A DNA stretch of 53,089 bases from assembly GCA_026418195.1 (NCBI GenBank), contig JAOABU010000092.1, forward strand, positions 1 to 53,089, given 5' to 3'. Made by a program: the position numbers and the translations under genes. The notes below the pieces were generated by a model that made no database searches, was not told where the DNA came from, and saw only the letters and a list, made by a program, of their open reading frames with translations. This DNA is from Spirochaetota bacterium. Lineage in GTDB: Bacteria > Spirochaetota > Spirochaetia > DTKZ01. Position 1 is the first letter of the stretch. Each line of letters opens with the position of its first letter. Below are positions 19,201 to 26,107 of the stretch, in pieces.

Positions 19201-19478
19201 AAGTTCTTATCATGTCCGACACGAAAACCATTTCAGGGGAACGGATTCTGTCCAGCGGGTTTGGGGAAGATCATCCGGCTGAAGGGAAATGGTTGGTCCA
19301 CTACACGGGGTATGGAACGAGCGATGGATGTATCGTTTCTGTGGGAGAGGAAAGTATGAAAAAGTTAATGACTGCTCTCAAAGCTATGGGAGCAACTAGA
19401 GGATACGTGATCTCTTCCCGATTGGAGGATCGTAACCGCTTCGTTCAAGGCCCTGGATACAAGAAAGGTAATTGGTGA
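10293..19478 (+). CDS. Giant exported coiled-coil protein (TIGR04388-like C-terminus)
   Basis: A 3,061-residue protein. The start at 10293 follows GGAGGAGGAG directly, and the first residues (RRLWYIWVVLLFWGLV) form a signal anchor. Long stretches rich in Glu, Gln, Arg and Lys (around residues 270-450, 640-730, 1190-1310 and 1830-1950) look like extended coiled coil with regular W-E-x-x repeats. From about residue 2,100 the sequence becomes globular, with NLVDDALFTAMDAGN, LKGTTQFNLINA and GQGGTDISLG, reminiscent of the Leptospira TIGR04388 giant surface proteins. The end has HYTGYGTSDGCI near residue 3,005, like the Ser-x-Gly-Cys segments of murein-acting L,D-transpeptidase-type or phage peptidase domains. 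A structural envelope role is inference. Confidence 0.75.
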   Translation: MVVRRLWYIWVVLLFWGLVRIQSWDRSTLWQERSKISRQEFLVFMTATERSENPALWGQSLEKVLSMQPEWERTSLLAEYEQRFSRWIQQEWERNVPKAPLEDLVREVAWANHTYTLRTDETGRTLFDDKGDPLFKGMDGFESDEMAWKGQVETKREALLSKWEHQARIECQELLSSFSPNLKDLAETHLSVCLAEYKKGIEREFDRLVQQGTTRFLQGRLQDNFSLRRKSEGTTAEAVAVSLLTKTEEDLRTVTQRLIGELPKGKEGSIEIHLDSTQWQEEFKREFAQGMATWKRVEERFLQERLLWEEKAQASYLESEKAWERSFEEFGKRRETWLKEMRSLLEIGRNAWKEQEDSFLKEYKRELEIVGFSVDSELGKFKQEAESQLSIYKKSLELVEMAEENGNLIQDELNRLSVRVDSLNNEIAMFQSEVSLKESKIESILLQLPTKFRSCTDADAVDYTILEYDWDTRRWYGAFIEFLERSGYELIWLSGSDGSDYPFYEPAVKGGIPWAAVRLFNEGVHQEELSSLRMEICALQDRELNPRIAERDEIQHQKIPPLQQDLFYWMGSGGIRDRFEATRMEAVRSLYDLAFEASRYGSNQVKDSPLDREIDRVRQVLSLEEKQLAIVQEVFTYAQDSSSNRPTDSQTARSLEQAQERFSKAEEEYRNALHLLERHLSITIGAAQQEASRAKEEMTKALNALKEVQKAYEEALSVYRSGSITLLSTLIDEYGRNISTYYGDGEGSRKGAWERYIAGMEYIHRQEVFQQATQIIRDLEGEGDFDEFPDLEVLRQRVEVLKDLFVPWDSGIDPSTFALQLTMEGVSKEKVETIQELYRLGIEGNALARWKAEAVLEGVKQEASLSLFQAEQIRQFLLLDPFCAEEGAEYLKELSKNEKDAEASYWVSRLRKEKEAISFILDADSGVGWEAKELSLLIRSYGGCTYQGDRNRLQELEQILELVKEKGYLDVEILKEVGSRSPFSWEGAEAEGVGIEAYRPDGTGVYGTGLHGIDLVELFCGREWLDWEKAHIQSEIARGYAHLSRVLAKYERKELSDRIQEAIKGVDFSSRNGLTAFLLSLPNHERLPSYLIEALSRVTALSIFIHGQDPFSLVQDMVNSFNESGSLDRSGIDYLEDTKEAAKSLSLGETVHGCSLPTRSIMGDLSAYRNILQIALRVFAQEWSIQALTMEEARFRREVALGGEREILNWEHAYARLMDEIKILQEGRERYREQVLDRKREELNQASRFAEESRLRYADALKTCAEDSKVYEALLSDANDAKARYTEARYDRDRAEAIYQYASAGYVLPGFTPEELLAERTNRVEELRWVLKKLNDLHTLGQDPFAERMDPTYRAAMVQEQTWMECIQYLTKAKEAIQKESASLQRKILQVVSSMDYQIRKVFEFRQYRESEGEDPLSFIVDPRYEASHFFMDLRTEDEALFAQRVNEYFGCESLEVSQRLSTDVVNWIKRVVSQGNTKELLRQFGLAYYYDTIVQGDLQIEGAPPIVSSLLQDPSWNKLIEDYVDLGPVSIPIYEYSGDDAMQVGYEIYYPEYRWTVEDYIASKTREFYQGIRTNGELWPLYSFYKMMMATHNMKVGTTYIGKDLGDLVFSHVDTLAEKKQKSYLKWWKFWTHAEGRRIRALRQDIDQVHDTGQGEREDLAQRMEAIVSLEMERSSQQALLNHITSHGQDLTLDRFLALLEEKAGSPVDPTLGRTIAELFQTVDVGQKQETRSFLEAVQQGILFRIQYSQKVTHDRAIQLSNERNAIYDRFRTLLEQVRTGNIPGSRAREELENLLESLFGNPSFSWDDHYAASLQLVETVKAPTRAGWTIKLEEITERALAMFQGRMETIQDQERFQAQREFSLLKEKQQQWESQMETLFRTGTAQWKEHSVRLYGMRKRWQEEYAAEFEARKRLWEGKYALLVQNRKEWVELLCREAVAAAIEGMGKLYGIERSRLLSEIDQVRIPDLSFETYGTPQDTLCRIVQDAFGGQGMDTVLMQAGWITSRIGKEKPILTAFLPRLRDTSEALKQAERFAEGIGDEIYRKASLVAALKMGKIVEDAQTDVKEKILEANQRVERNVTDTLRGAGYQRDGKLFIRRAVIDETLLGGIERETQKIEGYRYFQAPYFHGKVDLSRGALEGRSGDHIQAMVKMAQGELSRYLELIFGRKGNASWSWEGVENLKELFLEAEQRYQSSGGYERKGLDGTLLNQSDGLFHWHVGFVPLMDPGNPEVVKEEGYGEMGRIFALFFRNQARQQRGLASFDVAWYSRKLWDDDRDNDGKSDGVLSSPTIRSLTNLAVSIASTTCMSPWAASALNLVDDALFTAMDAGNWRIRWGEGMQNLAKQAGLDVLTMGIGLSGSSLDRALDFGKGFEGALLEVGSDLGIASMKTIAQSYGTGTMEALWAGKTKVNLDWNDVGSTLGVELVRTGVQSGLQATLRGYVGQTLSHGNSLNALVGNLSANATEYALKGTTQFNLINARMFGEDVSGGLLEFTLGGKGGPCFGLGQGGTDISLGILTQGLKGVDAYYQNFRMVKEGIRDDLATAMRVLYSSGQDEGRRLYEEILNGTSRIVQEQNTEYDAFTEWDPENQVRVVRVNSQGLYSNGGKNSDLALGVVLSHESFRNGWVDGEDFQKYETERAVRGHMAVATQVALSYGTDVLDEKLKREVELFKATLASGSIRALQTYIAQGYESSKDYWKLLRDGTLINDGKGHLLMEILNDDGTQGWQLVQGSEQEHSVAAGLVHYLGKERALALLGNDPSNIDLYDSQTLKDVLKVSDQEIQLMQRNPSYAMNRLKGMGAAELEKLVGEALMKRAGIRWDAIKRVWEGEGTGIRITDSILPGNAAIRSLGGKEYERFCITSEIVRQEGAYSVWMDGNPGHVGSGNTSILVRKWNLDSGKVVQTYRAEGSWNSVDNSYGQKDWNGNPIGVHQPYQLVGGPLVQGNTLAAGALNLRWAQNDSRNFKEVLIMSDTKTISGERILSSGFGEDHPAEGKWLVHYTGYGTSDGCIVSVGEESMKKLMTALKAMGATRGYVISSRLEDRNRFVQGPGYKKGNW

Positions 19479-19512
19479 CCTAACAAGTATTCAGTTTAAA
19501 GGAGGTGCATAT

Positions 19513-20511
19513 ATGAAACGACAAGGGATCGTATGGATACTAGGGGTGATGTTTTTTAGTTTGGTAGGATGTAGTACCATGGAATCTCCGGGGGGAAAGG
19601 GAGCATTCAAACCGCAGTTACTGAACGAGGAGGAACAGAAGCGAGTTTCCAGGTATGGGGAACTAAAAAATGGTCTATTAGTGGATGAATTGCGGACCCC
19701 TCAACGGGATGAACAAACCCTTCGGTTCTCCAATGAGCGGATGAGCTATGAGGGAGTCTTCCTTCTTCGGCATCTAGGCTTGCGGGGTGTATTGGATGAA
19801 GAGGAGTCGGAACAATTCATCCGAGCCGTTTTTGAACGGATACCAACGGATAATCCCAATGGAGCGCCCCTTCGGAACATCGTGATTCCACGATGGTACA
19901 GGGAGGGTTCTCCCCTCATCCTTCAGATCAACACCACTATCATACAGGATAAAGCAAAGACATACCCGGTCATCCTAGTCCTATTGAATGCAAATGGAAC
20001 TGTGATCGATCAGTTTGGCTATAAAGTGGCACAAGAATTACGACCTACGTATACGTACCCTCGATTTGAGAGAAGGAATGGAAACAGATATTTGGAGGCG
20101 GATGGGACGTACCTGTTCATGGTACAGGGGAATGGGTTGGTATCTTCTTCTACCCGCACAAGTGGGGAGCTCCCCTCCCTCGATTCGGCCAAAACGATTC
20201 GAGCAAAACTGAATCTTACGGATTCCTACTTGCGAGACGAGAATCCTAAAAACGATACGATGGTGTTTCCTGTACTCAAAGAGATCTATGAGGATAGGAA
20301 ATCTCAACCCCTGGATAGACTCCATGCGGGGTTACAACTTTTTCTCTTCTATCTCTACCAACAGAAAGATGACGAAGCAGAAGAAATCGCTCAACAACTG
20401 CGGATTTCTACTCTACTGGAACATGAGGGGGTAGTCAGAACGGAAATTCCTTCCATTATTCGGGAAGATCTTCCCTTCATTCTTAAAGTAACTAGGGGGT
20501 TTTACAGATGA
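19513..20511 (+). CDS. Lipoprotein of unknown function
   Basis: A 332-residue protein with a lipoprotein signal: a KR N-terminus, a hydrophobic stretch and the lipobox LVGC with the acylated Cys near residue 20. The mature part looks beta-rich in the middle (VILVLLNANGTVIDQFGY) and helical at the C-terminus. No family is recognised. A near-perfect AAAGGAGGTG ribosome site precedes the ATG. It lies 34 bp after the giant gene and overlaps the next gene by 4 bp, so the three proteins probably form one envelope complex. Confidence 0.7.
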   Translation: MKRQGIVWILGVMFFSLVGCSTMESPGGKGAFKPQLLNEEEQKRVSRYGELKNGLLVDELRTPQRDEQTLRFSNERMSYEGVFLLRHLGLRGVLDEEESEQFIRAVFERIPTDNPNGAPLRNIVIPRWYREGSPLILQINTTIIQDKAKTYPVILVLLNANGTVIDQFGYKVAQELRPTYTYPRFERRNGNRYLEADGTYLFMVQGNGLVSSSTRTSGELPSLDSAKTIRAKLNLTDSYLRDENPKNDTMVFPVLKEIYEDRKSQPLDRLHAGLQLFLFYLYQQKDDEAEEIAQQLRISTLLEHEGVVRTEIPSIIREDLPFILKVTRGFYR

Positions 20512-21368
20512 GGTATGTTCCATTCGCAGTATTGATGATTCTGTTGGTCCTACCGTTTCGTCTTATGGGGGATGATTATAGAGCTCAGTACCTGAACCTC
20601 CTGAACAATCAGCAGTACGAAGAATTGCTCACTTTATTGGGCCAATGGGAAAAGATGGAGCCAACCAACCCGGAACTCTACATAGCCTACTTCAATTACC
20701 ATTTCAATAGAGGACGGCGTTTGATCCAGACGATGGGGCAATCTCCGGATGGCCGGCACCTTGTATACACGAAGCGTGAGTACGATCCAGAACATGCGAA
20801 AGCTGCTTTACGGTATATCGATACAGGGTTGTCCCTAGCGCCAAACCGATTGGATATCCATTTCGGGAAAGTAAGGCTTCTGGCCGAACTAGGGGACCTC
20901 AAAGGTCAGAAAGAGGCTATTGTGACCGTATTGAGGCTGTCTATACAAAATGGAAACCGATGGATGTGGACATCCGGTATCCCCTTGACAGAGGGTGAGG
21001 CAAGTATGTTCGCTGGGATAGAGGAATACTTAGGGGAATGGTTCGATCGCTTTGCCGAAACAGGGTCATACCTGAAAGAGGTAGCGGAACTGGAAACCTC
21101 TCTTTATCCAAAGAATCCTTGGGGGTGGAATATCTTAGCAGGGTACTACCGTGAGGTTGGTGACTTGCCCCAAGTCCTCTCCAGTCTTCTTAAGGCAGAA
21201 GCCCTTGACCCTACGGATGGGGTGGTGATAGCCAATATCGGGCAATGCTATGTGATGTTGAGGGAGAATGAAAAAGCGCTAGAATATTTTAAAAAACTCC
21301 AAACTCATCCTGCTCCGCAACTAAGACAGTATGCTTCCGAATGGATTCAAAACCTTAAGTCAAAATAA
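20508..21368 (+). CDS. Exported TPR-repeat protein
   Basis: A 286-residue protein with an N-terminal signal (VPFAVLMILLVLPFRLMG) and repeated helix pairs of tetratricopeptide type. Examples are YLNLLNNQQYEELLTLL, AALRYIDTGLSLAPN, LSSLLKAEALDPTDG and the final IANIGQCYVMLRENEKALEYF. TPR domains bind partner proteins, so this is probably the assembly or docking partner of the lipoprotein and giant protein before it. The start overlaps the lipoprotein stop as ATGA. A terminator follows. Confidence 0.75.
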   Translation: MRYVPFAVLMILLVLPFRLMGDDYRAQYLNLLNNQQYEELLTLLGQWEKMEPTNPELYIAYFNYHFNRGRRLIQTMGQSPDGRHLVYTKREYDPEHAKAALRYIDTGLSLAPNRLDIHFGKVRLLAELGDLKGQKEAIVTVLRLSIQNGNRWMWTSGIPLTEGEASMFAGIEEYLGEWFDRFAETGSYLKEVAELETSLYPKNPWGWNILAGYYREVGDLPQVLSSLLKAEALDPTDGVVIANIGQCYVMLRENEKALEYFKKLQTHPAPQLRQYASEWIQNLKSK

Positions 21369-21460
21369 CGAACAGGGGTTTTATGCTACAAAGGTGGCGT
21401 TATAGGTTTGGCTACAAGCGTATAGCGGCCTTAAAATGCAGGCTTGATGGATCTGGTGAT

Positions 21461-21492
21461 GGCCGCCGTTATTGGACAGTGGCGGCCTTTCC
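21461..21492 (+). terminator. Rho-independent terminator of the giant-protein operon
   Basis: GGCCGCC (21461-21467) pairs perfectly with GGCGGCC (21481-21487) across a 13-nt loop, followed by TTTCCTCT. It stops the giant-protein operon before the convergent transaldolase gene. A third matching arm, GCGGCC at 21425-21430, could pair with the first arm instead. Confidence 0.6.
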
Positions 21493-21500
21493 TCTCTGAA

Positions 21501-22439
21501 CTATAGCATTCTTTCTACCAGTCCCTTGAGTTTTTGTAAGTCGGATGCGAAAAGTCGAATCCCTTCGGATAGTTTCTCTGTGGCCATGGCATCTTCGTTC
21601 AAGAGCCAGCGGAACGACTTCTCATCCGTGGGGAGCCGCTGGACGTTAGAGGACGACGCGATTGCAGGGGATAACTTCACCTGAAGTACTCCTTCTGTTT
21701 GGGACAGTTCTTCCAGAAGGGCAGGGCTAATCGTTAAAAGATCACAGCCGGCTAATTCCAGGATCTCCCCCATGTTTCTAAAACTCGCCCCCATGATCTC
21801 GGTTGGATATCCGAACTTCTTGAAGTAGTTGTAGATGTTTCGGACAGATTCCACACCGGGATCTTTTTCTGGTGGAATGGAATCCACATTCCACGCTTTT
21901 TTATACCAGTCATGGATCCGACCCACAAAAGGAGAAATAAGGGTAGCGTTTGCTTCCGCACAAGCAGCGGCCTGTACAAGGCTGAAGAGAAGGGTCATGT
22001 TGCAGTGGATCCCCTCCTGTTCCAGTATTCTGGCTGCCTGAATCCCTTCCCAAGTTGATGCGATTTTAATAAGGATCCGCTCTCGTTCGATCCCTCTATC
22101 GTGATACAGGTGGATTAGCTTTCGGGCTCGTTCAATGGTGCCTTCGGTATCGAAAGAAAGTCGGGCATCCACCTCTGTACTTACTCGGCCGGGGATGATT
22201 TTGAGAATCTCTTCTCCAAAGCTTACTGCCAGAAGGTCCAAAACGTGATCGATCCCTTTGGAACCACCATCTCGTACAGCCTTCTCTAAGATGGGTCTGT
22301 ATTCGGGCTGAGAGGCGGCTTTATAAATCAAGGTGGGATTGGTTGTGGAATCCCGGGGGCCATACTTCTTGATCTGTTGAAAATCCCCTGTATCGGCTAC
22401 TACAGTGGTAACCTTCTTTAACTGTTCTAAAAAAGTCAT
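21501..22439 (-). CDS. tal: Transaldolase
   Basis: A 312-residue class I enzyme moving a dihydroxyacetone unit between sugar phosphates in the non-oxidative pentose phosphate pathway. Seen: the N-terminal VVADTGDF with the conserved Asp, STTNPTLI, the Schiff-base Lys K125 in [11 protein letters not shown] and the C-terminal [19 protein letters not shown]. Length and order fit the TalB-like subgroup. The start is the ATG at 22439, with AGGAGGAAAA just upstream; a longer frame to 22583 runs over repeats and is not credible. It is convergent with the TPR gene and divergent from the CoA-transferase operon. Confidence 0.93.
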   Translation of the reverse strand: MTFLEQLKKVTTVVADTGDFQQIKKYGPRDSTTNPTLIYKAASQPEYRPILEKAVRDGGSKGIDHVLDLLAVSFGEEILKIIPGRVSTEVDARLSFDTEGTIERARKLIHLYHDRGIERERILIKIASTWEGIQAARILEQEGIHCNMTLLFSLVQAAACAEANATLISPFVGRIHDWYKKAWNVDSIPPEKDPGVESVRNIYNYFKKFGYPTEIMGASFRNMGEILELAGCDLLTISPALLEELSQTEGVLQVKLSPAIASSSNVQRLPTDEKSFRWLLNEDAMATEKLSEGIRLFASDLQKLKGLVERML

Positions 22440-22496
22440 ATTTTCCTCCTGGATAAAACATAGTAATGGCAATGGACAAGGGCAATTGGGTTCTTT

Positions 22497-22526
22497 TTGA
22501 TAGTATTCATCTTGATAGTATTCATC
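22497..22526. repeat. 15-bp tandem duplication
   Basis: TTGATAGTATTCATC occurs twice head to tail (22497-22511 and 22512-22526), 58 bp upstream of the transaldolase start. It may be a pair of regulator sites for transaldolase or a simple slippage duplication. Confidence 0.6.
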
Positions 22527-22576
22527 CAACCAACGAGGCTGTCGAGTGATAGAAGTGGATTCAGAACTAAAAATCT

Positions 22577-22605
22577 TTGACATGCGTGGTAGGTCATGGT
22601 ACGAT
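22577..22605 (+). promoter_or_regulatory. Strong promoter of the CoA-transferase operon
   Basis: A perfect -35 TTGACA (22577-22582), a 17-nt spacer, then TACGAT (22600-22605) as -10. The leader to the ATG at 22709 is about 95 nt and includes a normal ribosome site. Confidence 0.7.
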
Positions 22606-22608
22606 ATA

Positions 22609-22620
22609 TTAATCGATTAA
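22609..22620. promoter_or_regulatory. Palindromic operator TTAATCGATTAA
   Basis: A perfect 12-bp palindrome with a central CG, starting 3 bp after the -10 box so that it covers the expected transcription start. The form fits sites bound by LacI-family repressors. A bound repressor there would block initiation. The regulator gene is not in the window. Confidence 0.5.
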
Positions 22621-22708
22621 GTTTATTCGATGGGTTCGATCCGTGCATTTAGTCAAAGTGCGCCTTCGTGATTGAAAGCACTGCTGCAAGGAACCAGGGG
22701 AGGGAGCC

Positions 22709-24259
22709 ATGAAGAAAGTGATGACAGCTTCCGAGGCTGTCTCCTTGATCCAGGACGAGGATGTGCTGGTAGTTGGGGGGAGCGGAGGAGGAGTTACCGA
22801 ACCTACTACGTTACTTCGGGAACTGGAAGCTCGATTCCTATCTACTTCCCACCCAAGGAATCTGACGCTTGTTCATTCTACGGGAATCGGGGATCGGGAA
22901 AAAACAGGGCTGAACTACTTTGCCCATGAGGGGATGGTGAAAAGAGAGATAGGCGGACATTATGGAATGTCTCCGAAATTGACCCAGATGGTTCTCGATA
23001 ACAAGATAGAAGCGTACAATTTTCCGCAAGGAGTATTTACTCAACTGTATAGAGAAATTGCAGCAGGGCGGCCGGGGGTAATCACGAAGGTAGGGATTGG
23101 AACATACGTGGATCCCCGCTTAGGGGGAGGGAAGTTGAACCCTCGCACTACGGAGGACCTAGTAGAGGTAATCAATCTAGGAGGTGAAGAGTACCTTTGG
23201 TACAAGAGTTTTCATCTGAATGCCGTTTTACTCCGAGGCACTACAGCGGATGAAAAGGGAAACATTTCGATGGAACACGAACCTGCTGTTTTGGATGGAC
23301 CCGCGATGGCCCAGGCAGTGCACAACTGCGGTGGAAAGGTGATCGTGCAGGTGAAACGACTTGCCCGAACAGGAACCCTGGATCCTCGGTTGGTAAAAAT
23401 TCCCGGATTCCTCGTGGATGCCATTGTGGTGGATCCGGAACAGTGGCAGGTTTGTACTCGATTGTTCGATCCTACCCTCTGTGGGGAGATACGATCCCCC
23501 AAGGCAAGCATGGGACCGTTTCCATTGACGGAGCGTAAGGTAATCGCTCGACGGGCGGCATTGGAGCTGAAACCTGGTTCGGTGATCAACCTCGGGTTTG
23601 GGATGCCGGATGGAGTCGCCGCCATTGTGGAGGAAGAGGATTTGGACGAGTTTGTAACCCTTACCATCGAGCAAGGTCTCATCGGAGGGATTCCGCAGGG
23701 AGGAGTAATCTTTGGATGTTCCTCCAACCCAGAAGCGATCATCGATGAACCTTCTCAGTTCGATTTTTACGATGGAGGGGGGTTGGATCTGGCTTGCTTA
23801 GGGGCTGCGGAGATCGATCAAGAGGGAAACGTAAATGTGAGTCGATTTTCTGGTGTACTCACAGGTTGCGGTGGATTCATCAATATTTCCCAGAACGCTA
23901 AATGCGTAGTCTTTTGTGGGACCTTTACGGCTGGAGGACTTCGAGTTGAAGTAGGAAACGGGAGGATCCAGATTGTCCAAGAAGGAAAGTATCGTAAGTT
24001 CGTCCGCAAGGTGGGACATGTGACCTTCAGCGGATCCTATGCAAGGCATAGGAATCAACGGATACTGTATGTGACGGAACGGGCGGTTTTTTCCTTGACC
24101 CCAGAAGGAGTTACTCTAATAGAGATAGCACCAGGAGTAGATCTACAGAAAGACGTTCTGTCACTGATGGATTTTAAGCCCCATATCGCGGATCCTTTGA
24201 AACCAATGGATGGACGAATTTTTCAGGATAGACCGATGGGGTTACGAGAAAAAGAATGA
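22709..24259 (+). CDS. Acyl-CoA:carboxylate CoA-transferase (YdiF/propionate type)
   Basis: A 516-residue single-chain enzyme with both halves of the family I CoA-transferases. Half one has VVGGSGGGVTEP. Half two has INLGFGMPDGVAAI and the catalytic Glu (about E321) in TIEQGLIGG, which forms the glutamyl-CoA thioester. It moves CoA between acyl-CoA and an organic acid such as acetate, propionate or acetoacetate; the exact acid cannot be told. It is first in an operon with an SDR (4-bp overlap) and a 2-hydroxyacid dehydrogenase, behind a strong promoter and operator, suggesting inducible carboxylic or sugar-acid metabolism. Confidence 0.85.
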   Translation: MKKVMTASEAVSLIQDEDVLVVGGSGGGVTEPTTLLRELEARFLSTSHPRNLTLVHSTGIGDREKTGLNYFAHEGMVKREIGGHYGMSPKLTQMVLDNKIEAYNFPQGVFTQLYREIAAGRPGVITKVGIGTYVDPRLGGGKLNPRTTEDLVEVINLGGEEYLWYKSFHLNAVLLRGTTADEKGNISMEHEPAVLDGPAMAQAVHNCGGKVIVQVKRLARTGTLDPRLVKIPGFLVDAIVVDPEQWQVCTRLFDPTLCGEIRSPKASMGPFPLTERKVIARRAALELKPGSVINLGFGMPDGVAAIVEEEDLDEFVTLTIEQGLIGGIPQGGVIFGCSSNPEAIIDEPSQFDFYDGGGLDLACLGAAEIDQEGNVNVSRFSGVLTGCGGFINISQNAKCVVFCGTFTAGGLRVEVGNGRIQIVQEGKYRKFVRKVGHVTFSGSYARHRNQRILYVTERAVFSLTPEGVTLIEIAPGVDLQKDVLSLMDFKPHIADPLKPMDGRIFQDRPMGLREKE

Positions 24260-25059
24260 AGGGCCATAAGCCTCTGTTCGATACCTTACCTAACGCCCTG
24301 AAGCAGTTCGTGCTACAGGGGAAGACCGCCCTCGTTACAGGATCCTACCGAGGGTTAGGATTCGTGATGGCCAAGGCCCTGGCCGAGGTAGGGGCAAGAG
24401 TCGTCGTAAATGGCAGGAACTCTGAGGGGGTTAATAGGGCGGTGGAGGCCCTGTTGAAAGACGGATTCGATGCTCATGGAGTTCCCTTTGATGTAACGGT
24501 AGAGGAAGAGGTGGAGCGGGGGATTGCTAAGATCGAAGAACGAATTGGCAGAATCGATATCCTCGTGAACAATGCGGGCATACAGCGGAGAGTTCCCCTC
24601 ATCGAGACTCCTATGGGCACGTGGGAAGAAGTCCTTCGAACGAATTTGACAGGTCCTTTTCTTACTACCAAAATAGTAGGAAAGCGAATGATCGAACGAA
24701 AAAATGGGAAGATCGTTCACGTATGTTCCCTCGCTTCCTTTGTAGGCAGAAAAGGGATCGGTCCGTATACGGTCGCAAAGGGGGGATTGAAACTGTTGAC
24801 CCAGGCCATGTGCGCGGAATGGGCGGAACACAACATTCAAGTAAATGGAATCGCTCCTGGTTTTTTCCTTACGGATTTAACCCGCCCGCTCCGCGAGGAT
24901 CCGGAGTTCAATGCGTACGTAGAGCATCGAACCCCTTCCCGTCGATGGGGGAATCCTTCGGAGCTGACAGGAGTCCTCCTGTTACTGGTGTCTTCTGCAG
25001 GAGATTTTATCAATGGGCAGGTGATTGTGGTGGACGGGGGGATTTTAGCCGTAATGTGA
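24256..25059 (+). CDS. SDR oxidoreductase, gluconate 5-dehydrogenase-like
   Basis: A 267-residue short-chain dehydrogenase. Cofactor loop TGSYRGLG near residue 30, NNAG, and the catalytic Ser with Y171 and K175 in YTVAKGG. The N-terminus and NNAGIQRRVPL are typical of the gluconate 5-dehydrogenase / KduD branch, which interconverts keto- and hydroxy-sugar acids with NAD(P)H. Translation is coupled to the CoA-transferase (ATGA overlap). With the downstream 2-hydroxyacid dehydrogenase it points to sugar-acid breakdown, in line with the glucuronidase-like enzyme at 41 kb. Confidence 0.8.
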   Translation: MKGHKPLFDTLPNALKQFVLQGKTALVTGSYRGLGFVMAKALAEVGARVVVNGRNSEGVNRAVEALLKDGFDAHGVPFDVTVEEEVERGIAKIEERIGRIDILVNNAGIQRRVPLIETPMGTWEEVLRTNLTGPFLTTKIVGKRMIERKNGKIVHVCSLASFVGRKGIGPYTVAKGGLKLLTQAMCAEWAEHNIQVNGIAPGFFLTDLTRPLREDPEFNAYVEHRTPSRRWGNPSELTGVLLLLVSSAGDFINGQVIVVDGGILAVM

Positions 25060-25082
25060 GTAGTGATAACGGGGGAACTTCC

Positions 25083-26087
25083 ATGAAAACTTCCGTCTTT
25101 ATTTTGAGTGAACGCCCTTACCAACTTGTATTCGGGCCATCGGAACGGAAGGCGATCGAATCGCAGGTATCAGTGAAAGGGGTGTTTCATTCCCGGGAAG
25201 AATCGTTACGACATCCCGATATTCTCCGGGAGGTAGAAATCCTTTTTTCTGGGTGGGGTGGACCAAGAATCGATGAGGAGTTTCTGGAAAAAGCACCTAA
25301 GCTCAAGCTTGTATTGCACGCGGCGGGCTCTGTGCGCCCCATAGTCTCGGATGCTTTCTGGGAACGAGGGATACGGATCTGCAGTGCCTACGGAGCGAAT
25401 GCAATTCCTGTTTCGGAGTTCACCTTCGCCGCCGTGGTGTTTTGTCTGAAACAAGCTTTCTTTTTCCAACGGAAAGTATCGAAGGAACGCAGGTATCAAT
25501 CGGACTTTCCTGGACCGGATGTACCAGGATGCTATGGTACGACGGTGGGGATCGTATCCTTAGGGATGGTGGGAAGACGGGTCTGTCAACTCCTGCGGAA
25601 TCTGGAGGTTCGCATCCTCGCGTATGATCCCTTTGTCCGATCAGAGGATGCAAAGAGTTTGGGGGTAGATTCCCTTTGTTCCTTGGAGGACCTGTTTCGT
25701 TCCTCTCTTGTGGTTTCTCTCCACACCCCCCTTCTCCCTGAAACAGAGGGGATGATTCGATACCACCACCTGTGTTTATTGCAAAAGGGGGCAGGTTTCA
25801 TCAACACCTCCAGGGGTGCGGTGGTGAATGAACCAGAACTGATCCGGTTCCTGCAAGAACGAAAAGATGTGCAGGCTGTACTGGATGTTACACATCCTGA
25901 GCCACCCATCCCTGAGTCTCCCTTGTACGATCTTCCTAACGTATTCCTTACCCCTCATCTAGCTGGTTCGTTGGGAGGGGAATGCCGCCGGATGGGACAG
26001 TACATGGTAGAAGAACTATCCAGGTACCTCAAGGGAGAACCCCTTCAGTGGGAAATTACAAAGGAACGGTTCCTCATCTCTGCTTAG
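25083..26087 (+). CDS. D-isomer-specific 2-hydroxyacid dehydrogenase
   Basis: A 334-residue NAD(P)-dependent enzyme reducing 2-keto acids. The Rossmann loop is GIVSLGMVGR. The catalytic Arg is in INTSRGAVV, and the acid-base His in LTPHLAG. It is close to phosphoglycerate- and glyoxylate-reductase-like members; the substrate is unclear. The start at 25083 is 24 nt after the SDR stop with a G-rich GGGGGA ribosome site. A longer upstream frame overlaps the SDR gene and was rejected. Third gene of the operon; a hairpin follows at the stop codon. Confidence 0.82.
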   Translation: MKTSVFILSERPYQLVFGPSERKAIESQVSVKGVFHSREESLRHPDILREVEILFSGWGGPRIDEEFLEKAPKLKLVLHAAGSVRPIVSDAFWERGIRICSAYGANAIPVSEFTFAAVVFCLKQAFFFQRKVSKERRYQSDFPGPDVPGCYGTTVGIVSLGMVGRRVCQLLRNLEVRILAYDPFVRSEDAKSLGVDSLCSLEDLFRSSLVVSLHTPLLPETEGMIRYHHLCLLQKGAGFINTSRGAVVNEPELIRFLQERKDVQAVLDVTHPEPPIPESPLYDLPNVFLTPHLAGSLGGECRRMGQYMVEELSRYLKGEPLQWEITKERFLISA

Positions 26088-26101
26088 GGTTCACCCCTAA
26101 G
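26083..26101. terminator. Stem-loop between convergent genes
   Basis: CTTAGGG (26083-26089) and CCCTAAG (26095-26101) pair perfectly with a 5-nt loop, overlapping the stop codon of the dehydrogenase. It lacks a clear U-tract and may end transcription or stabilise 3' ends from both sides. Confidence 0.4.
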
Positions 26102-26107
26102 GACAGG

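Noticed and set aside
21399-21430. Second attC-like site
   Set aside because: GGCGTTATA and TATAGCGGCC pair only partly and there is no recombinase nearby; the terminator explains the GC arms better.
22440-22583. N-terminal extension of transaldolase
   Set aside because: It covers the tandem repeat and lacks homology; AGGAGG directly precedes the ATG at 22439.
24621-25082. N-terminal extension of the 2-hydroxyacid dehydrogenase
   Set aside because: The longer open frame runs inside the SDR gene; family length and a ribosome-type site support the start at 25083.
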